Origin: JARBAU01 sp029237525
GTDB taxonomy: Archaea > Thermoproteota > Nitrososphaeria > Nitrososphaerales > Nitrososphaeraceae
Reading direction: 5' to 3'
DNA length: 64,000 nt
Assembly (NCBI GenBank): GCA_036555705.1
Contig: DATBKT010000087.1
Coordinates: forward strand, 62,001-126,000
Part shown: piece by piece, positions 16,185 through 25,467 of the stretch
How the letters are laid out: the number at the start of each line of letters is the position of its first letter
Position numbering within the stretch: the stretch's first letter is position 1
Translations under genes and position numbers: made by a program
The notes under the pieces: model-generated
What the model was told of the DNA's origin: nothing
The model's input: only the letters and a program-made list of their open reading frames with translations
Database searches by the model: none

Positions 16185-18827
16185 ATGACTTTAACTATGC
16201 CGATCTACTCCTTCAGAGACGGCCTCAAGGAAAGCTATATGCTATTAGGACTTAAAGGAGCAGGTCTGGCCAGAATGACTGCTATGAATTTGCCTGTACC
16301 ACAGGGGTTTATCATCACTACGGAAATATGTGAAAAATTCTTTGACGCGGGAATGCTACTACCAGACGGCCTCATGAGCGAAGTAAAGAGAGCCATAAGA
16401 AATTTGGAATTACAAGTTGGTCTCCTGTTTGGTGATCGTATCAAACCACTTCTTGTTTCCGTGAGATCAGGCTCCTCTATATCAATGCCAGGAATTATGA
16501 CTACTATTCTTAATGTGGGTTTGAATGACGATACCGTAGATGGATTGGCTTCTCAAAAAAAGTCGGATTCATTTGCATGGGATTGTTATAGAAGGTTTGT
16601 CCAAATGTTAACTCAATCAGTACTCGATATCGATGAAAATGTCGTTTCGAGAATATGTGGCGAAGTGAAGGCCCAAGATGTAGAAGGTTTCAAAAAGGTA
16701 GTTCGCTCTCTCAAAGAGGTTTGGAAGATAAAAACTGGAAGGGCATTTCCGGAAGATCCGTATAGACAGCTAGAACTTTCGATAAGCACAGTTCTTAAAT
16801 CTTGGTCGAGTAGACAAGCGATCGATTATAGGAAATACAGAGATATCCCATTCGAAAGAGCAAATGGGACTGCAGTTGTTATTATGAGAATGGTGTTCGG
16901 TAATTTGGGAGACAACAGTATGACTGGTATAGCATTCACAAGGAGTCCTGAAACTGGCGATAAAAAACTATACGGTGAATATCTCATCAACGCGCAAGGA
17001 GAAGATTTGTTTTCTGGATGCTCCAAACCGAGCCAGATCGAAGAAATGGCATCAAATTTTCCAACTATTGACACAAAACTCAGAGACGTTACAAAGATCT
17101 TAGAAGAACAACTTAAAACACCACAACAAATAGAGTTTACTGTGGAAGAGAATGATCTTTACCTATTGCAAACAAGACCTGCTGAAATGAGTGCGTTCGC
17201 AAATGTTAAGGCTTCTGTTGACCTCTGTCACGAAGGCCTTATCGATAAGACCACGGCTTTGTCGAGAATTGATGCCACCGCACTTGAACAGATGATTTAT
17301 CCTAGTATTGATCTAGAAGTAGATGCAAAGCCGATTGCATTAGGCATTGGAGCTTCACCAGGGTCGGCCAGCGGAATTGCAGTATTTGACTTGCTAAAAG
17401 CCAAAGAAATGGGTAGTAAAGGAGAACAAATAATTCTGGTAAGAGATGAAGTAAGGCCTGAAGACGCTTATGTCTTTATACATTCCGCAGGTTTACTAAC
17501 TCTTAGAGGAGGCAAAACATCCCATGCTATCGTTGTAGCTAGGGGAATGGGAAAGCCGTGTGTTGTAGGTTGTTCGCAGATCTTTAAAGGTTTGGAGGGT
17601 CAAAATCACTCATTCAAGAGCCAGTATGTTATCAATGAGGGACAAAATATTACGATCGATGGTACTACAGGCAAAGTTTACCTCGGAGAGATCAGAAGTA
17701 CTTCTAGTAAAATAAGCAAGGAGCTAACCGAATTACTTCAATGGGCCCATACTGAAAAGAAAATTGAAATTCGAGCGAACGCTGATACTCCAGATGATGC
17801 CTCCCTTGCAAGACACCACGGTGCAGAAGGTGTTGGACTGTGCAGAACTGAGAATATGTTTAACGAGCAAAACATTGCCAACTCGTTTAAGAGAATGATT
17901 TTGACTGACGATCCCAATCAGAGAAAGATGATGTTACTAGAGCTAAATATACATCAGAAAATCATTATTCGAAATATCCTAATGCAGACAAAGAATCTTC
18001 CTGTAGCCTTTAGGCTGCTTGATGCGCCACTACACGAGTTTCTCCCCAGAGAGGAAGATATTATGTCAGATATAGATGAAGCATCAAGCCCAGAGGCCAA
18101 GTATTCAAGTCAAAATAAGGAAAGGATGCTGCTGCGAGTGCGCGAACTAAAAGAATCCAATCCGATGTTAGGACACAGGGGTGTTAGAATTGGTATTTCG
18201 TATCCTGAACTTTATGAGGCACAGATAAATGCAATTTGTGAAGCTTCAGCTGAATTAAAGCTTAACGGCATTACGGTTTTTCCTCAGATTCTGGTTCCTC
18301 AAGTAAGTATGATTGAAGAATTGAAAGCCATTAAAAGTGTATTCGAAAATGTAAAGAGGGCTATTGAATCTAAGTACAAATTTGGCCTGAGAATCGAATT
18401 CGGATGTATGATCGAAGCCGTTCGATCCTGTCTTATTGCAGATAAAATATCAGCTTGTGTGGATTTTATAAGCTTTGGTACAAATGATCTTACTCAGGCT
18501 ACTTTCAGCTTTAGTAGAGAAGATGCTGAAAGTAAATTTCTCACCACCTATATGGAGCAGAAAATCATCACCTTTAATCCATTTCAAACAATCGATAAAG
18601 AAGGAGTTGGAACACTAATGAGATTTGCAACAGAACGAGCAAAGCGGACCAATAAGAAAATCAAAATAGGAATCTGTGGAGAACATGGTGGGGATCCTAA
18701 TTCAATAAAATTCTTTAGTGATTTGGGATTAGATTATGTAAGCACCTCGCCAAGGAGGATACCTATAGCAATTCTGTCAGCTGCGCAATCTAGTATTAAG
18801 TCGAAATTAGATTCCTCTACCATTTGA
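16185..18827 (+). CDS. ppdK: Pyruvate, phosphate dikinase
   Basis: The enzyme interconverts pyruvate + ATP + phosphate and phosphoenolpyruvate + AMP + diphosphate. In CO2-fixing archaea it supplies PEP for gluconeogenesis. At 880 residues it is full length. The N-terminal ATP-grasp part includes 'LLVSVRSGSSISMPGIMTTILNVG' and 'MTGIAFTRSPETG'. The phosphohistidine domain has 'LRGGKTSHAIVVARGMG' with the swivelling His near residue 447. The C-terminal PEP-binding barrel ends in 'GICGEHGGDP' with the catalytic Cys near 831. It stands alone behind a promoter with a palindromic candidate operator. Confidence 0.95.
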   Translation: MTLTMPIYSFRDGLKESYMLLGLKGAGLARMTAMNLPVPQGFIITTEICEKFFDAGMLLPDGLMSEVKRAIRNLELQVGLLFGDRIKPLLVSVRSGSSISMPGIMTTILNVGLNDDTVDGLASQKKSDSFAWDCYRRFVQMLTQSVLDIDENVVSRICGEVKAQDVEGFKKVVRSLKEVWKIKTGRAFPEDPYRQLELSISTVLKSWSSRQAIDYRKYRDIPFERANGTAVVIMRMVFGNLGDNSMTGIAFTRSPETGDKKLYGEYLINAQGEDLFSGCSKPSQIEEMASNFPTIDTKLRDVTKILEEQLKTPQQIEFTVEENDLYLLQTRPAEMSAFANVKASVDLCHEGLIDKTTALSRIDATALEQMIYPSIDLEVDAKPIALGIGASPGSASGIAVFDLLKAKEMGSKGEQIILVRDEVRPEDAYVFIHSAGLLTLRGGKTSHAIVVARGMGKPCVVGCSQIFKGLEGQNHSFKSQYVINEGQNITIDGTTGKVYLGEIRSTSSKISKELTELLQWAHTEKKIEIRANADTPDDASLARHHGAEGVGLCRTENMFNEQNIANSFKRMILTDDPNQRKMMLLELNIHQKIIIRNILMQTKNLPVAFRLLDAPLHEFLPREEDIMSDIDEASSPEAKYSSQNKERMLLRVRELKESNPMLGHRGVRIGISYPELYEAQINAICEASAELKLNGITVFPQILVPQVSMIEELKAIKSVFENVKRAIESKYKFGLRIEFGCMIEAVRSCLIADKISACVDFISFGTNDLTQATFSFSREDAESKFLTTYMEQKIITFNPFQTIDKEGVGTLMRFATERAKRTNKKIKIGICGEHGGDPNSIKFFSDLGLDYVSTSPRRIPIAILSAAQSSIKSKLDSSTI

Positions 18828-18900
18828 TATTGAAACATTGACATATTCAGAATTGCTTTATCTAGAATCGATGAAAAATCTAAAAATAAAGATCAGATGA

Positions 18901-19380
18901 TTATTCTTTTATCTCCTTGTATATCTCCCATAGACTATCGCCTACGTAGTGAATATTGTTGATAATGCATCCCTTGTCCATCTTTGCAGCTTCATCGCTA
19001 CTTTGTAATGCAATACCCGCAGACAATGGCTTGAGATGAGTTTCATCCTTGATGACTACAACAGAGCCCTTACTGAAGGATTGAAAAGTGGTAATACCAG
19101 GTCTCATAATATTGGCGCCATTACACACAAATTTCACTGCTCTCATATCAACCGTTACAAATGGGAAATATTGAAGTAAATCAATGTTTCCTACAAATGG
19201 AACATAGGTATTTTCAACTTTTACGGCTACGAATTTCTCAGCCGTAAGCAAGTACTTGTTCTTTCCAGCATCATAGACTTTTAATGTCTTTATTTTTGGA
19301 ATACTCTCAGACGGCCAACTGCTACGAATGGCATTTATTAGTTTTGAAGTTTCAGTCTTGGAAAGAACATTCACCCTCAA
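18901..19380 (-). CDS. PUA-domain RNA-binding protein (MCT-1-like)
   Basis: A 159-residue protein with an N-terminal alpha/beta domain and a C-terminal PUA domain (about 75-155; 'FVTVDMRAVKFVCNGANIMRPGI', 'KGSVVVIKD', 'PLSAGIALQSS'). The arrangement matches archaeal homologues of MCT-1, which in eukaryotes acts with DENR in translation re-initiation and ribosome recycling. It begins 51 bp after the citrate synthase stop on the same strand and may share its transcript. Confidence 0.8.
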   Translation of the reverse strand: MRVNVLSKTETSKLINAIRSSWPSESIPKIKTLKVYDAGKNKYLLTAEKFVAVKVENTYVPFVGNIDLLQYFPFVTVDMRAVKFVCNGANIMRPGITTFQSFSKGSVVVIKDETHLKPLSAGIALQSSDEAAKMDKGCIINNIHYVGDSLWEIYKEIKE

Positions 19381-19431
19381 ATTCGGTTTAACTCTAAAAT
19401 GCTAATGGTTGAAAATGTTTGGTTCCAAAAG

Positions 19432-20640
19432 TTATGTCTGCTTTCCACTTTCACTACTACTCAAATCCTCATTCAATCTGCTAGTAATAGGTATATATTC
19501 GCATCCCATTGGACCGCAATACTTGCCCACGTAGGATGCTTTGGGTCTATACAGGGCCGGTTTCGGTGCAGCTTCGGCAAATTTTTCTTCAATAACGTGG
19601 GCGGTCCAACCAGAAGCCCGCGCAATCGAGAAGATTGGCGTATTTAAGTCCAACGGTATGTTCAAGCTATAATAGAGAGATGCACTATATAAGTCGACAT
19701 TGGCGTAGATAGATTGACCTTTATTCTTTGCCATGAAGTCTTGTGTTGTCTTTTCAACTTGTTCTGTAATCTCGAACCATTTTGTATTCCGTTCTTTTGA
19801 AATAATATGTGACAAAGTCCTCAGAACTTCAGCTCTTGGGTCTGTAGTCCTATACACCGCATGGCCCATTCCCATAATTCTTCCTCCTTGACTCAATTTA
19901 TTACGAATCCAATCCTTGGCACGTTCAGGTTCTGCGATTTCCAGAAGCATTTTCATGACCTGAACATTGGCTCCACCATGGAGCTCTCCTGACAAAGCGC
20001 CAACTGCACCAGCGATAGAAGCATACATGTGCGCTCTTGTAGATGCAATTTCTCTAGCGGCAAAAGTTGAAGCATTAAAACTATGTTCAGCATGTAAAAT
20101 AAGAGAAACATCAAACACTTTTGTTTCCTCTTTTGTAGGATGTTCTCCCCTAAGTAAATAAAGAAAATTTTCCGCATGGCTACCCTTATCTAAGGGTTCA
20201 ATTACGTCCTGTGAGTGCCTAACCCTATCCCAAGCTGCGACGATGGATGGAATTTTACCTATCAGAGTTATTGCTCTTCGGATATTTGCACTCTTCGTGT
20301 CTTCTCTCATATTAAGATCGTAATCCGGTAGCTCAGATATAGCTGATTGAATTACGTCCATAGGTTCAGCTCTTTTCGGTCGATTAGCTAGATTTCTCAA
20401 AATAGGGCTCGGTAACGATCTAGCTTCTGTCATACGTTCGGTGAAGTCGAACAACTGTTCGGAATTTGGCAGCTCACCAAAAATCAAAAGATATGCTGTC
20501 TCCTCGAAAGTAGAATGGTTAACCAAATCCAAAATGTCATAACCTCGATAAATTAACTTCCCATTTTCGCCATCAATGGAACATATCTTAGTATCAGCAA
20601 CTTCAATATTTCTAAGACCTATATTTCTAGCGTCGATCAC
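19432..20640 (-). CDS. gltA: Citrate synthase
   Basis: This enzyme condenses oxaloacetate and acetyl-CoA. Family signatures include 'LHAEHSFNASTFAAREIAST', 'GALSGELHGGAN' (first active-site His), 'GRIMGMGHAVYRTTDPRA' (second His) and 'NVDLYSASLYYSLNIP' with the catalytic Asp. The 402 residues are slightly longer than the roughly 375 typical of short archaeal/Gram-positive type synthases because of a hydrophilic C-terminal tail rich in Ser and Glu. A divergent promoter region separates it from the aromatic cluster. Confidence 0.95.
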   Translation of the reverse strand: MIDARNIGLRNIEVADTKICSIDGENGKLIYRGYDILDLVNHSTFEETAYLLIFGELPNSEQLFDFTERMTEARSLPSPILRNLANRPKRAEPMDVIQSAISELPDYDLNMREDTKSANIRRAITLIGKIPSIVAAWDRVRHSQDVIEPLDKGSHAENFLYLLRGEHPTKEETKVFDVSLILHAEHSFNASTFAAREIASTRAHMYASIAGAVGALSGELHGGANVQVMKMLLEIAEPERAKDWIRNKLSQGGRIMGMGHAVYRTTDPRAEVLRTLSHIISKERNTKWFEITEQVEKTTQDFMAKNKGQSIYANVDLYSASLYYSLNIPLDLNTPIFSIARASGWTAHVIEEKFAEAAPKPALYRPKASYVGKYCGPMGCEYIPITSRLNEDLSSSESGKQT

Positions 20641-20770
20641 TCTGAAGATTATTTCTCAGAATTTGTATATTAAAGTAATGATGGACATATATGGCATCAC
20701 TGCTCTTAAAATGTGATAATATATAATTGACAGATGACTTTTAAGGAGGTATCGAATTCAAATTACCATA

Positions 20771-21565
20771 ATGGTTTTTGGCAGAGATATTAGATTGAGC
20801 CGAATTTTGAACGAGGGAAAAATGCTTTGCATACCAATGGATCATGGTCTTACATTAGGGCCCATTCATGGTCTAGAAAATGCCCATTCCCTAATTTATT
20901 CTTGCGAAGCTGCAGGGCTCACTTGTGTTCTTGTTAACAAAGGTATAGCGAAATCGATGCCTAGACCTTCTTCGATTGGCGTGATTATTCATTTATCAGG
21001 AAGTACCTCTCTTGGACTTGCCCCCAATAGAAAGATGCTTATGGGGAGTGTTGAGGAGGCGATAAGGTTAGGGGCTGATGCTGTGTCAGTTCATATTAAC
21101 GTAGGTAGCAAAGAAGAACCCGAGATGCTATATAAGCTAGGAACTATCTCCGACAAATGCGATGAATGGAGTATGCCGCTTGTTGCAATGATGTATGCGA
21201 GAGGAGAAAATGTCAAGGATCCAAGTGATCCAGAGATAGTAGCTCATGCGGCAAGAATTGGGGCGGAGGCAGGTGCTGATATTATAAAGGCTGTTTACAC
21301 AGGTGAAATATCTGCGTTTAAAAGGGTTATCAAGGGCTGTCCAGTACCCATCGTTATAGCAGGCGGGCCAAAAGCAGAAACAGACAGAGAAATTCTAGAC
21401 ATGTGTTATGACGCCATGAAAGCGGGAGCTAGAGGCGTGACTTTTGGCAGAAATATATTTCAGCATCGCTCTCCTCAGGCAATGGTTAAGGCATTATACC
21501 AGATAATTATGAAAGGAAAGAGATCGGATGAAGTAATGAAAGTATTTGACATCAAAAATGCATAA
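20771..21565 (+). CDS. aroA': 2-amino-3,7-dideoxy-D-threo-hept-6-ulosonate synthase (archaeal shikimate entry)
   Basis: This class I aldolase-like enzyme makes the 7-carbon precursor of dehydroquinate from aspartate semialdehyde and a 6-deoxy-5-ketofructose phosphate, replacing DAHP synthase. The 'CIPMDHGLTLGP' and 'GADIIKAVYTG' (Schiff-base Lys) motifs and the end 'GVTFGRNIFQH' mark the family. It is the first gene of the aromatic supra-operon, and its last 20 bp overlap the next gene. A TATA-like GATAATATATAATT lies at 20715-20728. Confidence 0.92.
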   Translation: MVFGRDIRLSRILNEGKMLCIPMDHGLTLGPIHGLENAHSLIYSCEAAGLTCVLVNKGIAKSMPRPSSIGVIIHLSGSTSLGLAPNRKMLMGSVEEAIRLGADAVSVHINVGSKEEPEMLYKLGTISDKCDEWSMPLVAMMYARGENVKDPSDPEIVAHAARIGAEAGADIIKAVYTGEISAFKRVIKGCPVPIVIAGGPKAETDREILDMCYDAMKAGARGVTFGRNIFQHRSPQAMVKALYQIIMKGKRSDEVMKVFDIKNA

Positions 21566-22610
21566 AAAAACTTTAGTTATCAAACCACGTGTCTCTGATT
21601 CTGAGCTTCCTACATTTCTCTCTAAAATACCCGATATAGAATTGATATTTGCTGAACCAACAAAACTTCATGGGACTAAATTCAAGTCAATGTACGATTC
21701 AGACGATGCGGACATGGTAATCTGCAAATCAAATACTAAATTAAATAGTTTAAAGAGTCGAGGAAAGATCGCTGGAATTTATAAAGAAGTAAAAAACGAA
21801 AACGACATAGAGGATATAGTAGTCTCCTCCGAGGCAGGAGCAGATTTCATCATAGTTGATTCCCTTGACTGGAAGATCATCCCACTAGAAAATATAATTG
21901 CAAAAGTACAAGGTTCAGAAATCAAAATCTTTACTACTGCCAAGAATTCGGACGAGGTTCGAACAATGTTTGGCGTCCTAGAACTGGGCGTCGACGGAGT
22001 GATACTTGAAACCAGCAGCGAACAGGAAGTGAGCGATTCGATAAATTATATGGAGAGCAAAATCCTACCGATTCAAGAAATTGATGTGATGAACTTGATT
22101 GACGTCGGTATTGGCGAGCGGGTTTGTGTAGATACAACTTCTATTCTTAATGAGGGAGAAGGTATGCTGATCGGTAGTAGATCTAACTTTTTATTCTTGA
22201 TACACAACGAATCGATAGGATCATCTTTTACTTCACCCCGACCATTTAGGGTTAATGCAGGTGCAGTACATTGTTACACTCTCACCCCAGATGGCAAAAC
22301 TAAGTATCTGTCAGAACTGGAAGCAGGGGCAGAAATTTTAGCGGTAAACAGCAACGGGATTTCAAGACGTGTTACGGTAGGTAGATCAAAAATTGAAACC
22401 CGACCACTTAAAATGATTAAAGGGAAGACCGGGGACGAGGTGGGTACCGTAATTCTACAAAATGCAGAAACTATACGGCTTGTAAAGTCTAGTGGGGCAA
22501 TAGTATCAGTTACAGAATTAAAAATTGGCGATAAAATCTTGGGATCCTTAAAGCAAGGTTCGGGAAGACATTTTGGAATGGAAGTAGACGAATATCTGAT
22601 CGAGAAATGA
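21546..22610 (+). CDS. aroB': 3-dehydroquinate synthase II
   Basis: This enzyme performs NAD-dependent oxidative deamination and cyclisation of the heptulosonate made by the previous gene, giving 3-dehydroquinate. It is unrelated to bacterial AroB. At 354 residues it has family segments 'VVSSEAGADFIIVDSLDWKIIPLENIIA', 'ERVCVDTTSILNEGEGMLIGS', 'RPFRVNAGAVHCYTLTP' and a C-terminal 'HFGMEVDEYLIEK'. It overlaps the preceding gene by 20 bp, indicating coupled translation. The next gene downstream is not an aro gene but a DNA methyltransferase. Confidence 0.93.
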   Translation: MTSKMHKKTLVIKPRVSDSELPTFLSKIPDIELIFAEPTKLHGTKFKSMYDSDDADMVICKSNTKLNSLKSRGKIAGIYKEVKNENDIEDIVVSSEAGADFIIVDSLDWKIIPLENIIAKVQGSEIKIFTTAKNSDEVRTMFGVLELGVDGVILETSSEQEVSDSINYMESKILPIQEIDVMNLIDVGIGERVCVDTTSILNEGEGMLIGSRSNFLFLIHNESIGSSFTSPRPFRVNAGAVHCYTLTPDGKTKYLSELEAGAEILAVNSNGISRRVTVGRSKIETRPLKMIKGKTGDEVGTVILQNAETIRLVKSSGAIVSVTELKIGDKILGSLKQGSGRHFGMEVDEYLIEK

Positions 22611-22704
22611 GGTAATTGTTGTCATGATAATATAACGTTTATTTATCTGGATGTTTATTATTTTAAAGTATCCGCCATATTGATAGGCCCTTTTCTTAAT
22701 ATTC

Positions 22705-23580
22705 ATGTTACTCCAAGAAAGCCTTCTAAATACAATCATTCATGGTCATTGCAAATCACTTTTGGATAGAATAGCCCCTGAATCTATTCAGCTAACTATT
22801 ACATCACCGCCTTACCGAAACGCCATCGATTATGATATGCATGTTTCTAAAAATGGCGGATACTATCGCGGTAGACTAAGACAAGAAACATCCGACTATT
22901 TAGCTGATATGGTATCTATATTTAATGAAAGTGTATTTCGAGTAACTAAAGATGGGGGGTATTGTTGTATTGTTATTGGTAACGAATTGGTAAATGGGAC
23001 TTTGATACCTTTGCCTCATATGCTTCTTTCAAAACTTGTTGAACCCTTTGGAAATTGGAATCTCCATGAAGAAATCATCTGGCACAAAGTAACAGGTGGA
23101 ACAAATAGATATGGATCTTTTGTCATTAATCCTTATCCAAAGTACTATAGGGCAAATATAATGCACGAGTTTATTCTGGTACTCAGGAAAGGAAATGTGA
23201 ATTCTGGTAGAAACCAAAGAAGGGATGCTTTGCCAGCAACACATGAAGAGTGGACCAAAGAGATAGCAAATTCTGTGTGGCATCTACCACCTGTTCCACC
23301 AGGTTACATAGATCATCCGTGCCCGTTTCCCGAGGAAATTCCGTACAGATTGATGAAGTTATACTCATACAGGGGCGATATAGTCTTGGATCCCTTCAAT
23401 GGTAGCGGTCAAACCACCAAAGTTGCATCTCATTTCAAAAGACGATATATCGGAATGGATATAGTCCAAGACTACGTTAAATTAGCTAAAGAAAGGCTTA
23501 AGGAAGAAGGGCTACATATAAGACCTAATGCCCTTATACCAAATTGGAGAAAAATTCCTTCCCATTATACTCATAGATAG
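22705..23580 (+). CDS. Site-specific DNA methyltransferase, beta class (N4-cytosine or N6-adenine)
   Basis: The catalytic motif IV TSPPY (residues 33-37) comes before the SAM-binding motif 'DPFNGSGQTTKVA' (about residue 228), the beta-class order. TSPPY is more common in N4-cytosine than N6-adenine enzymes, but the sequence does not settle this. The middle, with the 'IWHKVTGGTNRYGSF' and 'WHLPPVPPGYIDHPCPFPEEIPYRL' segments, matches small stand-alone methylases. No restriction endonuclease gene is adjacent, so it looks like an orphan methylase. It sits between aroB' and aroD on the same strand with about 95 bp upstream and 341 bp downstream. Confidence 0.9.
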   Translation: MLLQESLLNTIIHGHCKSLLDRIAPESIQLTITSPPYRNAIDYDMHVSKNGGYYRGRLRQETSDYLADMVSIFNESVFRVTKDGGYCCIVIGNELVNGTLIPLPHMLLSKLVEPFGNWNLHEEIIWHKVTGGTNRYGSFVINPYPKYYRANIMHEFILVLRKGNVNSGRNQRRDALPATHEEWTKEIANSVWHLPPVPPGYIDHPCPFPEEIPYRLMKLYSYRGDIVLDPFNGSGQTTKVASHFKRRYIGMDIVQDYVKLAKERLKEEGLHIRPNALIPNWRKIPSHYTHR

Positions 23581-23921
23581 AAATTCTAGGGAAGGTATTT
23601 GAAATTCAATTGTGAATTTACGTTCACATTACATTACGTTATGGATTCGTAAGATGTAGTACAAGTTATACTGTGTGCGTTTGCGGGATATTTTTCCAGG
23701 TGACTTTGATTCCTAAGTATTATTCTGGTATCTCAATATGTGTCCTCATTTTAGTTGTCAATTGTGACCTGATCTCCAAATCAGTAATTATCATTTATTC
23801 GAAAGCTAGCTTGACATGTTTGCTTCTGGTTAGTAGTTTGATTAAATTGAATTCAATGTAACAGGAGCTGACGGCTATAGTTATTTGAAGTTCGAGAAGA
23901 AGTTAATAACCGAATTCTACT
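23581..23921. other. Intergenic region between DNA methyltransferase and aroD
   Basis: These 341 bp hold no convincing gene. A possible hydrophobic 62-codon frame at 23673-23861 has no domain and atypical codon use. The region probably carries the aroD promoter, but no clear TATA box stands out. Confidence 0.45.
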
Positions 23922-24635
23922 GTGTTAGATATATTGCCGAAGATATGTGTCTCAATAGCAGCGGTAAATTTGGATCAACTCCGATATCAAATTTCGCTAG
24001 CCCAAAAATTGGGTGCAGACTTTTTAGAAATACGATTTGACTATTTGAGTATCCAAGATATCGAAACTGGGCTTCAATATGCAGAGGGAGTCAAAGACAT
24101 AGCAGTTTACACCTTGCGAGATAAAAACGAGTTTGGAAAGTTCCCAGGGACTAACGAAGAACGAACACATTGGTTAACCAGACTAGCCGATGCAAAGCCG
24201 ATGCTAGTAGATATGGAATATATTTTACTAAAAACAGATCAAAATATTAAGAATTACGTTTTAAAAAATAATACATCGATATTGGTATCTTGGCACAATC
24301 ATAACAGGACACCGAGGCTAGAAGAGCTAAGATCTCTTATGCACGATATGAGAAAATTTAGCAGTCACATCAAGATTGTCACGATGGCAGCAAGCATTGA
24401 AGATTCAATTTCCATATTTGAACTGTATCGAGAGGTAGGTGATTCTAAACTAGTCGCCTTCGCAATGGGAGAAAAGGGTATCGTATCTAGAGTACTTTGT
24501 GGGTTATGCAAATCCTCTCCATTTACCTATGCTTCACTAGGAAATGAGATTGCACCAGGACAACTCACAATAATTCAAATGAAAAGACTGTATGATGGAA
24601 TGATCAGAAGCAATGGAGTTAGGGCAATCGATTAA
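23922..24635 (+). CDS. aroD: 3-dehydroquinate dehydratase, type I
   Basis: This Schiff-base enzyme dehydrates 3-dehydroquinate to 3-dehydroshikimate. The N-terminal 'KICVSIAAVN', 'ADFLEIRFDYL', the catalytic His in 'VSWHNHNRTP' and the Schiff-base Lys in 'HIKIVTMA' are all present. Length is 237 residues. The start codon is GTG. The 3' end overlaps aroE by 23 bp. It opens the second block of the aromatic cluster after the methylase insertion. Confidence 0.93.
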   Translation: MLDILPKICVSIAAVNLDQLRYQISLAQKLGADFLEIRFDYLSIQDIETGLQYAEGVKDIAVYTLRDKNEFGKFPGTNEERTHWLTRLADAKPMLVDMEYILLKTDQNIKNYVLKNNTSILVSWHNHNRTPRLEELRSLMHDMRKFSSHIKIVTMAASIEDSISIFELYREVGDSKLVAFAMGEKGIVSRVLCGLCKSSPFTYASLGNEIAPGQLTIIQMKRLYDGMIRSNGVRAID

Positions 24636-25467
24636 AACCTACTGCATTATAGGCGATCCGATAGAGCATTCTCTGTCGCCAATGATACATAATGCAGCTT
24701 TTAATTATTTGAAGCTCAGGAGCACCTATATCGCGTATAAAGTGAAATACTCAGAATTAGAGGCATCGATTTTTTCGTTGAAGAAGGTAGGCATTACAGG
24801 GTTCAATGTCACTATACCTCACAAGACTAATATCATAAAATATATAGATGTGCTGGATAATGTCGCAGAACAAGCTGGTGCAGTGAATACAGTTCAGAAT
24901 GTTCAAGGCGTGTTATATGGGTACAACACAGACGTAGAAGGATTCATCAAGCCACTTGCAAATCGAAAAATCAACTTGAATGGAATGAACATCCTTTTAT
25001 TAGGAGCAGGCGGTGCTGGACGAGCTGTAGTTGCTGCCTTATCAAAAATACCTCGGAATGTCAAAATTTCGATAGCTAATCGAAATTTAAACAAAGCGGA
25101 AGAATTGGCAAAGCTTGGAAATATGCTCGGATCTAAGTGTGAGTCGTTAAATCTAGACGATGTACAATTAATTTCGAATCGAGCAGACATGATAGTAAAT
25201 ACGCTGCCTTTAGGTATGAATAATGAAGATGCAATTATCGATACACCGTCTATTTCTGAGGGCGCTATAGTTTATGACATTGTATACAGACCAGTCCTGA
25301 CCAATTTGCTTAGAAATGCTAAACGAGCTGGGGCTATGCCTATATACGGATACGAAATGCTACTAGAGCAGGGAGCGGAGTCATTTCAAATTTGGACTGG
25401 AATTCCTGCGCCCAAAGATGTAATGAGAAAAGCACTGCTCGGACCATTTGGTGAACAATCTGAATAG
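24613..25467 (+). CDS. aroE: Shikimate dehydrogenase
   Basis: This enzyme reduces 3-dehydroshikimate with NADPH. The substrate-binding N-terminus contains 'IGDPIEHSLSPMIHNAAF' and 'GFNVTIPHKTNI' with the catalytic Lys; 'GAVNTV' and 'GYNTDVEGF' follow. The nucleotide-binding loop is 'LLGAGGAGRAVVAAL' with 'NRNLNKAEEL'. It is 284 residues, typical for the family. It overlaps aroD by 23 bp upstream and the shikimate kinase gene by 20 bp downstream. Confidence 0.95.
   Translation: MELGQSIKTYCIIGDPIEHSLSPMIHNAAFNYLKLRSTYIAYKVKYSELEASIFSLKKVGITGFNVTIPHKTNIIKYIDVLDNVAEQAGAVNTVQNVQGVLYGYNTDVEGFIKPLANRKINLNGMNILLLGAGGAGRAVVAALSKIPRNVKISIANRNLNKAEELAKLGNMLGSKCESLNLDDVQLISNRADMIVNTLPLGMNNEDAIIDTPSISEGAIVYDIVYRPVLTNLLRNAKRAGAMPIYGYEMLLEQGAESFQIWTGIPAPKDVMRKALLGPFGEQSE

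Noticed and set aside
20745..20750. Perfect GGAGGT Shine-Dalgarno-like sequence before the heptulosonate synthase gene
   Set aside because: It lies 20 nt before the ATG, too far for a functional site, and about where transcription would start from the TATA box at 20715-20728, so it is probably not in a useful position on the mRNA.
23673..23861. Hydrophobic 62-codon frame between the DNA methyltransferase and aroD
   Set aside because: No recognisable family, no promoter at the right distance, and amino-acid composition typical of AT-rich non-coding sequence.
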